Assembly (NCBI GenBank): GCA_040751955.1
Contig: JBFMFY010000003.1
Location: forward strand, 62,001 to 126,000
Reading direction: 5' to 3'
From: SpSt-333 sp040751955
GTDB lineage: Bacteria; Bacteroidota; Ignavibacteria; UBA10030; UBA8401
DNA: 64,000 bases
The translations under genes were made by a program, and so were the position numbers. Below the pieces are notes generated by a model. The model ran no database searches. It was given only the letters and a program-made list of their open reading frames with translations, and had not been told where the DNA came from. Shown here piece by piece: positions 17,071-26,239 of the stretch (its first letter is position 1; the number at the start of each line of letters is the position of its first letter).

Positions 17071-20000
17071 GGTACCTTCACCGCCTTTTTCATATCCACA
17101 TAGAGCAAAGCGCCTGAGATTTTTTTCTCTTTGTACATCGATTGCAGAAGATTCATGTAATTTTTAACCTGCTCTGCATAGTTCTCATTCATTTCGTCGT
17201 TGCCTGTCTTAAAATCCACGACGGCAACTGCATCAGGATCGACAATCACACGATCCATTCGGAACAATCTTCCTTCGCCGGAAACAAAATCCTGCTCCCG
17301 CAAAATCTTCCGTTCTTCCTTTCGTTCAAAATATATGCGCACATCTTTCAACGCCAGAAATTCAAGCAATTCCTTTTCCATATCATTTCCGGAAAAGTTC
17401 ATAACATACCTTGGCTGTACTGCAGCAAGATGGTTCCGAATTTCTTCGCCAAGAGTATCCGATAGGAACTCGATCCGTGAAAGTACGTCGTGAACAAATT
17501 CTCCGCGCATCGTTTCAACAAAGCCGATCTTTTCATACTGAGCAACCGGCATTTGCGCTGATTGTTTCAGGAATGACGGCTGCACTGTATAGAAAGGTTT
17601 TACTGCGGTTTTCTCTGCCTGCCGGAATTTCTCCCCGAAAATCTGCCGTGGAAAAAGCATTGAAGGAATATTCTTCTCTTCATCATTTTTATATTTTCCT
17701 TTTTTCTCTTTCGCCACAAGGCTGACAACATACATTTCCCGCTGGGCGCGCGTAAGCGCCACATAAAGCCGATTCAATTCGTCGTTGATCATTTCATGCT
17801 CTCGCTGTACGTAGAAATTTTGCAGATGTTCGGAACGCTCAGCGAGCCCTTTTGTTACCTTCAACATCGAAAGCCTCCCCTCCGATTCGATCATCACAGG
17901 ACCGATATTCCTGCGCGATTTGTCCTTGAACAGCGCTATCACCACCGGGAATCCGAGCCCTTTCGATTTGTGTACCGTCATCACCCGCACAGCATGTGCG
18001 TTGGTTGGGACGTCAATGCACCATTGGTCTCCTTCCGCTTCTTCCTGCGTGAACAAAAGGAAATCCTTGATACTGTTGTTTCTCTCATTTTCAAACTGCT
18101 TTACGCACTCAAGAAATTTTATGAGAGCGCTCTCTTCATACTTGCAGAGTTCGAACACCGACAAGATTTTGAACATCTCAGATACAAGATCGTACACCGG
18201 CATATAGCCGACCCGGTTATACAATGTTTCAAAATATTCTTCCCACAATTCGGGATATTTCCTGCGGAACGCGAGATACTGATATCCGCCTGGTTGGGAA
18301 GTGCCTTCGAACAACAGTTCCCGAAGTTGTTCGCGGTGTACGGAAGTTTTGCTTTGCTTCACAACATTCGTGAACACATCGCCAAGTACAAATGTTGCGA
18401 ATGAAAGATTATCAACCGGGGAATCGAGAAATCGGAGATATGAGATCAGTTCCCCGATCACTTTCCGCCGCCGCACATCAAGTGTAGAATGTGAAATGAA
18501 CGGGACCCTTGCGGCATTCAGCCACGAACTAATTTGAACCACATCCGCGTTATTCGGCGTGAGGATTGCAATATCTTTGTAATCGTAGCCGCGATGAACA
18601 CAATCGGATATTGCATCGATTATATATTTTTGTTCTTCAATCAACGCTTCCGCCAACTCGTCCGTTTGTTGAATGAACTTTACTTCTACGTACCCTTTTC
18701 CCCGCTGATCGAACGGAACATTTTGCGCGCACTCTAATAACCCGCTCTCCTTTGCATATACATCGTAACCGATCTCTTTGGTGTTGATAGTAAACACCTC
18801 TTTCACAAAATCGACGAGCGCCTGTGAACTGCGGTAGTTCGTATCGAGAGTAACAACACGGCTATGTGCCGAAGGGAAATAGTGCGGATCGCTCTCCAGT
18901 CTTTTCATGATCCGCCAATCGGCACCGCGGAAACCGTAAATGGATTGCTTTGTATCGCCGACAACAAACAGACTTCCACCCGCAGAGAGAGAATTTTCGA
19001 TCAGCGGATGGAGGTTATGCCATTGTATAGGACTTGTATCCTGAAACTCATCGATCAAAAAATGATTGAGCACTTCGCCAAGTTTCAGATACACCTGTGG
19101 CACGACGGCGTCGGATAAATAACCGGCAAGAGTTCTGTACACATCGTCAAGCACAATGTTTCCTTCGAGCCGTTTGATCTGTTGCAGAGTTTCTTCAACC
19201 ATCCGCACTGCGCGAATGAACGGCTCATAATATCCTTCTGCGTACGCCGCGGCGTATTCGTCGAGTAATTCCTGCAGTTGATTGACCGGATTAAAAAGAT
19301 CCTTTTTCACCTTCTCGTACTTCGTTTCCTGATCCTTGTCGAACTTCACGAAAAACTTTTCCCATCGCTTTTTCCCAACAACAGGGAGAATATCTCCGGC
19401 AATCAGTTTGTTGAGGTCGTTGGAGAAGTGAACGTAAAGCGGTAATCCCGACGCAATGAATTTTTCACGTACGAATTGAGCAAGATCAATGATCTTCATC
19501 CGCAATGTGTGCAGCGTTTTTCCGGAATCGGGCGAGACCGGTTCCGATGCGTAGCGGCCGAATTGTTTGTGCAGGTCACGCACTTCAGTGATGATCTTTG
19601 CAAAGGGATTCCATGCGTACGATGCGTTGAATCGCTCCTGCTCTTCGATCAACTGTATCAATTCATCAATGAAATGTGCATCGGCGCTTCCTTCTTTCAA
19701 ATCGCGCGAGAATGCATCAAATGATTGCCGCACCAATGCTTCGGCATCGAATGTGATGTTGACATTCGGCTGGTAGCCGAATTCCAGCGCCGAAGCTTTA
19801 AAGACAGTGGACATGAAGCTGTCGATCGTGCGGACATGGAAGTCGGAATAGTTAAAGATGATTTCTTCCACCATGCGCGACGAGCGGAGCGAGATTTCTT
19901 CTTCCGACAGTGAAATGAGTTGAGAGAGTTCAGCAAGGAGTTGCCTGTCATTCAGCGCGGCTTGTTTCAGCAGGCTGACGATCCGCTCTTTCATCTCTTT

Positions 20001-20234
20001 TGACGCAAGATTTGTGAATGTGATCGCAAGGATATTTCGCAGGTCGTTCCCGGGCACATTGCTCGAAAGCAGGAATTGCACGTACCGGCGCGCAAGCGTG
20101 TACGTCTTTCCGGCACCTGCAGAAGCGGTGATGACGGTAAGATCGGGAAATTGTAATTGTGAGTCTTTTTGAAGAACCGACATTACATGAACTGTTGTAT
20201 CGAAGAAGTTGTTGAGAAATGTAACAAAATCCAT
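17067..20234 (-). CDS. AddA-like UvrD-family helicase-nuclease
   Basis: A 1055-residue protein with superfamily 1 helicase motifs in order: Walker A ASAGAGKTYTL, DEFQDTSP (motif II), GDTKQSIYGFRGAD (III), DTNYRSS (IV), VMTVHKSKGLGFPVV (V), and YVALTRAQREMYVV (VI). A C-terminal RecB-type nuclease follows (RGEFVHDVLSRIEFL, then VVDFKTGNDEMNENYAEQ). This is the motor and one nuclease of an AddAB/RecBCD-type end-resection complex. The first ATG is 20232-20234. A second at 20181-20183 (MSVLQKD) is closer to the helicase core and may be the true start; neither has a good ribosome site. Confidence 0.85.
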   Translation of the reverse strand: MDFVTFLNNFFDTTVHVMSVLQKDSQLQFPDLTVITASAGAGKTYTLARRYVQFLLSSNVPGNDLRNILAITFTNLASKEMKERIVSLLKQAALNDRQLLAELSQLISLSEEEISLRSSRMVEEIIFNYSDFHVRTIDSFMSTVFKASALEFGYQPNVNITFDAEALVRQSFDAFSRDLKEGSADAHFIDELIQLIEEQERFNASYAWNPFAKIITEVRDLHKQFGRYASEPVSPDSGKTLHTLRMKIIDLAQFVREKFIASGLPLYVHFSNDLNKLIAGDILPVVGKKRWEKFFVKFDKDQETKYEKVKKDLFNPVNQLQELLDEYAAAYAEGYYEPFIRAVRMVEETLQQIKRLEGNIVLDDVYRTLAGYLSDAVVPQVYLKLGEVLNHFLIDEFQDTSPIQWHNLHPLIENSLSAGGSLFVVGDTKQSIYGFRGADWRIMKRLESDPHYFPSAHSRVVTLDTNYRSSQALVDFVKEVFTINTKEIGYDVYAKESGLLECAQNVPFDQRGKGYVEVKFIQQTDELAEALIEEQKYIIDAISDCVHRGYDYKDIAILTPNNADVVQISSWLNAARVPFISHSTLDVRRRKVIGELISYLRFLDSPVDNLSFATFVLGDVFTNVVKQSKTSVHREQLRELLFEGTSQPGGYQYLAFRRKYPELWEEYFETLYNRVGYMPVYDLVSEMFKILSVFELCKYEESALIKFLECVKQFENERNNSIKDFLLFTQEEAEGDQWCIDVPTNAHAVRVMTVHKSKGLGFPVVIALFKDKSRRNIGPVMIESEGRLSMLKVTKGLAERSEHLQNFYVQREHEMINDELNRLYVALTRAQREMYVVSLVAKEKKGKYKNDEEKNIPSMLFPRQIFGEKFRQAEKTAVKPFYTVQPSFLKQSAQMPVAQYEKIGFVETMRGEFVHDVLSRIEFLSDTLGEEIRNHLAAVQPRYVMNFSGNDMEKELLEFLALKDVRIYFERKEERKILREQDFVSGEGRLFRMDRVIVDPDAVAVVDFKTGNDEMNENYAEQVKNYMNLLQSMYKEKKISGALLYVDMKKAVKVP

Positions 20235-20310
20235 TCAAAAAGACGAGCATTCTCACCTTGTTTTCACTCAACACTTTCACTATTTTTAGTATGAATCTAT
20301 CCCCAATACT

Positions 20311-21579
20311 ATGAAAAAAATATCTCTCCTTGTTGCAATTTCCGCCGGAATACTTTCTGCACAATCACCGATTCATGTTTTAAAGATCAACGGCAGCATC
20401 AATCCGACAACGTATGACTATCTTAAACATGAGATAGCCGTCGCTGAAGAATCAAACGTGCAAGCGGTCATTCTTGAACTTAACACGCCCGGCGGATTGC
20501 TTGAAGCAACGCGCGGCATCGTCTCCGAATTTCTAAACGCAAAAGTCCCGATCATCGTCTTTGTTGCGCCGCAGGGATCGCGTGCGGCATCTGCGGGTGT
20601 ATTTATTACTATGGCTGCTCATATTGCTGTGATGGCACCGGGAACGAACATCGGTGCCGCACATCCGGTGAGCGGACAGGGTGAAATGGATTCGGTAATG
20701 TCGGGAAAAGTGACAAACGATGCAGCAGCATTCATCCGCGCCATCTCGGGAAAAAGGAACCGGAATATACAATGGGCTGAAGATGCCGTCCGCAACAGTG
20801 TTTCAATTACGGAAACTGAGGCATTGGAAGAGAATGTCATCGATTTCATCGCGTCGAACCGGGCTGCGCTGCTTGATTCTCTCGATGGTCGGAGAGTTGT
20901 GGTCGAGAAAGATACGATCACACTTGCGACAACATCTGCTGCAATAATCGAACGAGAAATGAACTGGCAGTACGATATTCTTAATATCCTCAGCGATCCG
21001 AATATTTCGTACATCCTCTTCCTCATTGGCATCTACGGATTGTTCTTTGAGTTATACAATCCCGGCTCCGTTTTTCCCGGCGTAGCGGGTGCGATCGCGA
21101 TGATCCTTGCGTTGTATTCGATGCAGACATTGCCGATCAACTATGCGGGACTCGCCCTCATTATTGTCGGAATCATTCTCTTCCTCCTTGAAATTAAAAT
21201 TACAAGTTACGGATTGCTTTCTATCGGGGGCGTGATCGCATTGTTTTTGGGTTCGATCATGCTGTACCAATCCGACGGTTCGATTGAATTTGTCGAGGTT
21301 TCGCTTGGTGTTATCATTCCGCTGGTAATATTTACAGCACTCTTCTTCTTTTTTGTAGTCGGTGCTGGCTTAAAAGCGCAGCAACGGAAAGTGACGACAG
21401 GAGAATCCGGGATTGTTGGCGCCGAGGCGGTTGCTATAACTCATTTGAACCCGACCGGACAGGTTCGCTTGCAGGGAGAAACATGGGCAGCAGAGAGTGT
21501 GTCAGGAAAGATCGAAAAGAATTCTAAAGTTGTCGTTGTAGAAATTCACGGTTTGTCGTTGAAGGTAAAAAAGCTATAA
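20311..21579 (+). CDS. NfeD-family membrane serine protease
   Basis: 422 residues: signal peptide (about 1-18), a ClpP-like serine protease domain (about 20-215), then several membrane helices (about 230-350) and a C-terminal NfeD OB-fold domain (about 360-422). The catalytic Ser lies in GSRAASAGVFITM, the Lys in the helix NDAAAFIRAISGKRNRN. LELNTPGG is the typical entry strand. NfeD proteases cleave stomatin-like proteins and are usually encoded beside them. That holds here, with the slipin gene 85 bases downstream. Confidence 0.9.
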   Translation: MKKISLLVAISAGILSAQSPIHVLKINGSINPTTYDYLKHEIAVAEESNVQAVILELNTPGGLLEATRGIVSEFLNAKVPIIVFVAPQGSRAASAGVFITMAAHIAVMAPGTNIGAAHPVSGQGEMDSVMSGKVTNDAAAFIRAISGKRNRNIQWAEDAVRNSVSITETEALEENVIDFIASNRAALLDSLDGRRVVVEKDTITLATTSAAIIEREMNWQYDILNILSDPNISYILFLIGIYGLFFELYNPGSVFPGVAGAIAMILALYSMQTLPINYAGLALIIVGIILFLLEIKITSYGLLSIGGVIALFLGSIMLYQSDGSIEFVEVSLGVIIPLVIFTALFFFFVVGAGLKAQQRKVTTGESGIVGAEAVAITHLNPTGQVRLQGETWAAESVSGKIEKNSKVVVVEIHGLSLKVKKL

Positions 21580-21664
21580 CCACAAAGAGACAATGTAGCT
21601 AAAATATTTTTTTTGTGTTTTTGTGGCAGGAAATAAATTGTATCTATAAACAAGGAGAAACATC

Positions 21665-22444
21665 ATGGACGGTCTATTCGGTTTATTATTGCTTGTCTTC
21701 TTCGGCGCGTTCGTTCTCTTCAACCTGATAAAAATCTTATCGGAGTATGAACGGGGCGTTATCTTTCGTCTCGGACGGCTACTTGCTGTAAAAGGTCCCG
21801 GGCTCATCATTCTCATTCCCGGCATCGACCGCATGGTGAAGGTCAGCCTTCGCACCGTCGTGCTCGACGTACCGCCGCAGGATATCATCACGAAGGATAA
21901 CGTCTCGATTAAGGTGAATGCCGTTGTTTACTTCCGCGTCGTGCAGCCGGATAAAGCAATCGTGAGTGTCGAAAATTATATTTACGCAACATCCCAATTG
22001 GCGCAGACAACATTGCGCAGCATTCTCGGACAATCGGAGTTGGATGATTTGCTTGCGCAGCGCGATAAGATCAACCGCGAATTGCAGGAAATCATCGATC
22101 AACACACTGAGCCGTGGGGAATTAAAGTGACAAATGTTGAAGTGAAGCAGATCGATCTGCCGCCCGAAATGCAGCGTGCAATGGCTCGACAGGCGGAAGC
22201 TGAGCGGGAACGCCGCGCAAAAGTAGTCCACGCAGAAGGTGAGTTACAGGCAAGTCAGAAGCTTGGGGAGGCAGCTGAGGTCATTAACAGAAATCCAATT
22301 GCTCTTCAATTGCGCTATTTGCAAACGCTGACCGAGATCGCATCAGAGAACAATTCCACCACGATCTTCCCGCTGCCGATCGAATTGTTGAAGCCGTTTT
22401 TAAATATGGGGAGCAATAACGACACAAAATCGTTGAAGAAATAA
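21665..22444 (+). CDS. Slipin (stomatin/SPFH membrane protein)
   Basis: A 259-residue protein with one N-terminal membrane hairpin (about 4-25) and an SPFH/band-7 domain: EYERGVIFRLGR, KGPGLIILIPGIDRM, DVPPQDIITKDNVSIKVNAV. A coiled C-terminal part (RQAEAERERRAKVVHAEGEL) drives oligomerisation. Such proteins organise membrane microdomains. The NfeD partner directly upstream is the standard arrangement and the likely protease or regulator. A ribosome site (AAGGAGAAACATC) precedes the ATG. Confidence 0.92.
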   Translation: MDGLFGLLLLVFFGAFVLFNLIKILSEYERGVIFRLGRLLAVKGPGLIILIPGIDRMVKVSLRTVVLDVPPQDIITKDNVSIKVNAVVYFRVVQPDKAIVSVENYIYATSQLAQTTLRSILGQSELDDLLAQRDKINRELQEIIDQHTEPWGIKVTNVEVKQIDLPPEMQRAMARQAEAERERRAKVVHAEGELQASQKLGEAAEVINRNPIALQLRYLQTLTEIASENNSTTIFPLPIELLKPFLNMGSNNDTKSLKK

Positions 22445-22454
22445 TTGTTTTGTA

Positions 22455-22482
22455 GTAGAGACGGACAGTGGTCCGTCTCTAC
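22455..22482. repeat. Perfect hairpin between slipin and trpF
   Basis: A 12-base-pair perfect stem, GTAGAGACGGAC with GTCCGTCTCTAC, around an AGTG loop. It begins 10 bases past the slipin stop and overlaps the stop codon of the convergent trpF-like gene. No T-run follows on either strand, so it looks more like a dispersed palindromic repeat than a normal intrinsic terminator. It could still serve to separate the two transcripts. Confidence 0.6.
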
Positions 22483-23135
22483 ATACTATTAACAGCTTCC
22501 ATAAACCGTTTCAACTTCACTTCATCCAATTTCCCGTCGGTTCTCACGCTGCTGCACAGATCCAATCCGTACGGCTGCACCGTCTCAATCGCTTCACGGA
22601 CATTCTCCGCTTTCAATCCGCCGGCAAGGAAGACCGGCTTCTTCACCGACGCGACGATCGTGCGGCTCAAACTCCAGTCATGCCTGCGTCCTGTGCCGCC
22701 CAGTTCTTTCACTGCAAGTTTCGGATTGCCGGAATCGAGCAGTATCATATCCACGAACGGTGCAACTGATTTCGCTTCATCAATAGAAGATTCATCGATC
22801 ACATGAATGACCTGAACGATCGAAACACCTGGCAACTCTTTTCTCAATTCTTTATACACATCTGTTGAGACCGAATCGACCAACTGAAGCGTTGTCACGT
22901 TCGTCTTTCTCTGTTGAGCAATAATTGAATCTGCATCCTGCCTGCTCGTCAACAGAAATGATAAAATACCTTTTGGAATATGCGGCACGATCTCAGCAAT
23001 CAATTCTTCGGATATTGGTCCCGGTCCGCTAGGCATCGCCGAAACCAATCCGAGCGCCGATGCACCGTACCGGATAGCCAATTGTGCTTCTTCAACAGAA
23101 GAGATGCAGCAGATTTTCACTTTAGGAGTGTTCAT
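22479..23135 (-). CDS. Phosphoribosylanthranilate isomerase-like (TrpF) protein
   Basis: 218 residues from ATG 23133-23135. A TIM barrel with TrpF landmarks: KICCISS at the N-terminus, matching the family's K-I-C-G with catalytic Cys; the general acid Asp in DMILLDSG; and phosphate-binding loops VFLAGGLKAENV and YGLDLCSSVRTDGKLDEVKL. TrpF catalyses the third step of tryptophan synthesis. It is not next to any other trp gene, and residues after the Cys and in the last loop (CSS in place of SSG) differ from the common pattern, so a related isomerase with another substrate is possible. Confidence 0.72.
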   Translation of the reverse strand: MNTPKVKICCISSVEEAQLAIRYGASALGLVSAMPSGPGPISEELIAEIVPHIPKGILSFLLTSRQDADSIIAQQRKTNVTTLQLVDSVSTDVYKELRKELPGVSIVQVIHVIDESSIDEAKSVAPFVDMILLDSGNPKLAVKELGGTGRRHDWSLSRTIVASVKKPVFLAGGLKAENVREAIETVQPYGLDLCSSVRTDGKLDEVKLKRFMEAVNSM

Positions 23136-23138
23136 GCA

Positions 23139-23182
23139 ATAAAAAACCACAGATTCTGAAAAAAATCTGTGAATCTGTGGTT
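23139..23182 (-). terminator. Rho-independent terminator of the bacilliredoxin gene
   Basis: Read on the minus strand: a 12-base-pair stem (AACCACAGATTC paired with GAATCTGTGGTT, outer ends at 23145 and 23182) followed at once by TTTTTT (complement of 23139-23144). It lies just after the bacilliredoxin stop and before the trpF start, so trpF needs its own promoter or relies on read-through. Confidence 0.75.
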
Positions 23183-23199
23183 CTCTTTCAATCGTTGTT

Positions 23200-23634
23200 T
23201 TATGCCGTTACTTTATCACCGCAGAATTCGTCGAATGCTGCAACTAAGTCAGCCGCAATTTCATCCGCTATTCTTCCTTCTATTTTGAAGCGAGGAATGA
23301 AATGGACAAGTTCGCTGTCTTTATAAAGTGCAATGGATGGCGAAGAAGGTGGAATCCCTTGCAGCCATCGCTCGCGCAAACGCGCTGTTGCCTCTTTTTC
23401 CTGTCCTGCAAAGACAGTCACGAGGCGATCCGGCTTTACGGAATGCTGCAGCGCCTTACGGATTGCGGGACGCGCTTTTCCTGCTGCGCATCCGCACACC
23501 GAATTAACGACGACGAGAAGCGTTCCTTTATTGCTGCTTAATGTTGAATCAACCTCTTCCGGCGTCATCAGTTCTTTGAAACCGACATCGGTCAGTTCAT
23601 CTCTGAACGGCTGTATCATCACTGGATCGTACAT
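23200..23634 (-). CDS. Bacilliredoxin, BrxA/BrxB (YphP/YqiW) family
   Basis: A 144-residue thioredoxin-fold protein. The active site is CGC in NSVCGCAAGKARPAI; the cis-Pro loop and SPSIALYKDSELVHFIPR follow. Bacilliredoxins remove bacillithiol from oxidised proteins, and the family is found in bacillithiol-making bacteria including Bacteroidota. The start MYDPVMIQPFRDELTDVGF matches the family N-terminus and has a GAGGG ribosome site. A strong terminator lies just downstream, so it is the end of its transcript. Confidence 0.9.
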   Translation of the reverse strand: MYDPVMIQPFRDELTDVGFKELMTPEEVDSTLSSNKGTLLVVVNSVCGCAAGKARPAIRKALQHSVKPDRLVTVFAGQEKEATARLRERWLQGIPPSSPSIALYKDSELVHFIPRFKIEGRIADEIAADLVAAFDEFCGDKVTA

Positions 23635-23705
23635 TATTCCCTCAATAGTTGTTAAACAAGAGTTTCACATCTTGAAACGTCAAACCTGCTGTGAATCGTT
23701 CCCTT

Positions 23706-26102
23706 TTATTTTTTCCGCTTTGTTGTTTTCTTTTTTGATGCCGGTTTTTTTCGCATAGGTTTTGCTTTTGCTTTGTTCTTCATACTCTTTTTCACAGCCT
23801 TTTTAACTTTTTTCTTTGCGGAACTCTTTTTTGCCGGAGCTTTCTTCATTTGTTCTGCGATCAGATTGAGTGCGCTTCCCGCTTTGAACCAGGCAATCTG
23901 CCCTTCGTTGAAAGTATGATTCAGTTCTATTACATCGATCGAACCATTGTTATGTTTCACCTCTAATTGCAGCGGAACGCCCGGCGCAAACGTTGTAAGA
24001 CCGCGAATTGCACACACATCGTCTTCAGAAATCTTGTCATAGTCTGCTGGATTCTTGAACGTTAACGCAAGCATTCCCTGTTTCTTCAGATTTGTCTCGT
24101 GAATACGTGCGAAACTTTTCACGATGATCGCTCTGCCTCCGAGGAAGCGCGGCTCCATTGCCGCATGTTCGCGGGATGAACCTTCGCCGTAGTTTTCATC
24201 GCCGATAGTTATCCAACCGATCCCCTGTGCTTTGTAATCACGCGCAACGGCGGAGAACTCTTTTACTTCTCCTGTGAGCACATTCTTTCCTTTTCCCGCT
24301 TCACCACTGAATGCATTCACCGCACCGATGAACATGTTGTTGGAAATGTTGTCGAGATGCCCCCGGTACTTCAGCCATTTTCCGGCGGGAGAAATATGAT
24401 CGGTGGTGCACTTCCCTTTTACTTTCACCAGAATGCGCAGGTTTTCCAGATCGCTTCCTTCCCATTTTTTAAATGGAGCGAGAAGTTGCAGTCTGTCGCT
24501 TTTCGGATCGACGGCAACTTTTACTTTCGATCCGTCTTTCGCCGGCGCGACGAAACCTTCGTTGTCCGGTTTAAATCCGTTCTTCGGCAGTTCATCACCG
24601 GTGGGGGGCTGCAGTTTGACGAGTTCTCCTTTTTCGTTAACAAGTGTATCTGTCAATGGATTGAATGTCAGTTTTCCGGCGATGGCAAATGCGGTTACTA
24701 TTTCCGGCGATGCGACAAACGCATGCGTTGCGGGATTTGCGTCGTTGCGCCCCGTAAAATTTCTGTTATACGATGTAATGATGGAATTTTTTTCTCCCAT
24801 AGCAACGTCATGCCGCTTCCACTGACCGATGCAGGGACCGCATGCGTTGGCAAGAACAAGTCCGCCGACGTCTGTCAATGTTTTTAACTGACCGTCACGT
24901 TCGATCGTTGCACGAATCTGTTCACTGCCGGGGGTAATCGTGAATTCTGATTTTGCCTTCAACCCTTGTGCAAGGGCTTGTTTGGCAACGGAGGTTGAAC
25001 GTTCGATATCTTCATACGAAGAATTCGTGCAGCTGCCGATCAATGCCACTTTCAATTCTTCCGGATATCCCTTTTCTTTCACTGCTTTGGCGAATTGAGA
25101 AATGGGCCATGCTAAATCCGGTGTGAACGGACCATTCACATGCGGCTCAAGTTCATCCAGATTAATTTCGATCACGCGGTCATAATATTGTCCGGGATTT
25201 GCAAGCACTTCTGCATCAGGACGTAAATGTTCGGAGATCTTATCGGCAAGTTTTACAATCTCACCGCGTTTCGTTGAGCGGAGATAATCCGCCATGCGAG
25301 AATCGTACGGGAAGACAGAAGTGGTCGCACCGATCTCTGCCCCCATGTTGCAGATCGTTCCTTTGCCTGTTGCAGAAATCGATTTCGTTCCTTCGCCGAA
25401 ATATTCAACGATCGCTCCTGTTCCCCCTTTCACAGTCAAAATTCCGGCAACCTTCAGGATAACATCTTTTGCCGAGGTCCAACCGTTCATCTTCCCTTTC
25501 AGATGCACACCTATAATCTTCGGGAATTTCAATTCCCATGCCATCCCTGCCATCACGTCAACCGCATCTGCACCGCCAACGCCGATGGCGATCATTCCGA
25601 GTCCACCTGCATTCGGTGTGTGCGAGTCTGTTCCGATCATCATGCCGCCGGGGAATGCATAATTTTCCAGTACAACTTGGTGAATAATTCCGGCACCCGG
25701 TTTCCAGAATCCGATTCCATATTTATTCGACACACTGGCAAGAAAACTGTACACTTCTTTATTGTCGGTATTTGCACGAAGCAGATCGCTGACAGATCCG
25801 ACTTCCGCTTGAATCAGGTGATCACAGTGAACAGTAGAAGGAACGGCAACAGTTTTTCTTCCGGCAGACATAAATTGAAGCAATGCCATTTGCGCCGTTG
25901 CATCTTGCATTGCAACACGATCAGGAGCAAAATCAATATAACTCTTTCCCCGTTCAGCGGAAGATTTTGGTGATTCCCAAAAATGCGCGTAGAGAATTTT
26001 TTCGGTGAGTGTGAGGGGTTTGCCGACAAGGTTGCGAGCATGTGTCACTTTCTTAGCATAGCCGGCATATACTTTTTTAATCATTCCTAAATCAAATATC
26101 AT
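23706..26102 (-). CDS. Aconitate hydratase with a lysine-rich C-terminal tail
   Basis: A 798-residue mitochondrial-type aconitase that interconverts citrate and isocitrate in the TCA cycle. The [4Fe-4S] ligands are in IGSCTNSSYEDIERS and NACGPCIGQW; the swivel domain ends with GEGSSREHAAMEPRFLGG and normal C-terminal sequence to about residue 751. Family members stop there (about 750-760 residues). This one adds 47 residues of which 25 are Lys or Arg, with AKKK/KKPA patterns like bacterial histone-H1 homologues. The tail is in frame with a normal stop, so it is not an obvious read-through. It has its own Bacteroidota-type promoter candidate, divergent from clpS. Confidence 0.9.
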   Translation of the reverse strand: MIFDLGMIKKVYAGYAKKVTHARNLVGKPLTLTEKILYAHFWESPKSSAERGKSYIDFAPDRVAMQDATAQMALLQFMSAGRKTVAVPSTVHCDHLIQAEVGSVSDLLRANTDNKEVYSFLASVSNKYGIGFWKPGAGIIHQVVLENYAFPGGMMIGTDSHTPNAGGLGMIAIGVGGADAVDVMAGMAWELKFPKIIGVHLKGKMNGWTSAKDVILKVAGILTVKGGTGAIVEYFGEGTKSISATGKGTICNMGAEIGATTSVFPYDSRMADYLRSTKRGEIVKLADKISEHLRPDAEVLANPGQYYDRVIEINLDELEPHVNGPFTPDLAWPISQFAKAVKEKGYPEELKVALIGSCTNSSYEDIERSTSVAKQALAQGLKAKSEFTITPGSEQIRATIERDGQLKTLTDVGGLVLANACGPCIGQWKRHDVAMGEKNSIITSYNRNFTGRNDANPATHAFVASPEIVTAFAIAGKLTFNPLTDTLVNEKGELVKLQPPTGDELPKNGFKPDNEGFVAPAKDGSKVKVAVDPKSDRLQLLAPFKKWEGSDLENLRILVKVKGKCTTDHISPAGKWLKYRGHLDNISNNMFIGAVNAFSGEAGKGKNVLTGEVKEFSAVARDYKAQGIGWITIGDENYGEGSSREHAAMEPRFLGGRAIIVKSFARIHETNLKKQGMLALTFKNPADYDKISEDDVCAIRGLTTFAPGVPLQLEVKHNNGSIDVIELNHTFNEGQIAWFKAGSALNLIAEQMKKAPAKKSSAKKKVKKAVKKSMKNKAKAKPMRKKPASKKKTTKRKK

Positions 26103-26146
26103 GGCTGTTATTCTTTCAATATGGACTAAACATTCCGTTTATTGAA

Positions 26147-26178
26147 CAAAATATATGAAGAGTTCTGTTCCTCTGCAA
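26147..26178 (-). promoter_or_regulatory. Candidate Bacteroidota-type promoter of the aconitase gene
   Basis: On the minus strand TTG (26176-26178) is followed after 20 bases by TATATTTTG (26147-26155), close to the -33 TTG and -7 TA..TTTG consensus of Bacteroidota. It lies 45 bases before the aconitase ATG. Its twin on the other strand serves clpS. Confidence 0.45.
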
Positions 26179-26190
26179 GGAATTGTACAT

Positions 26191-26220
26191 TTGCAACGCT
26201 GTTCAATTTTCTGTATTTTG
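26191..26220 (+). promoter_or_regulatory. Candidate Bacteroidota-type promoter of clpS
   Basis: TTG at 26191-26193 is followed after 20 bases by TATTTTG at 26214-26220, 19 bases before the clpS ATG. This fits the Bacteroidota -33/-7 pattern apart from one base of spacing inside the -7 box. It may drive the whole plus-strand gene run that follows. Confidence 0.45.
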
Positions 26221-26239
26221 ATAAAAACTTCCAAGATTC

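Noticed and set aside
17796..18404. Plus-strand frame of 202 codons inside addA
   Set aside because: Antisense to conserved helicase motifs, composition unlike a protein; treated as a shadow.
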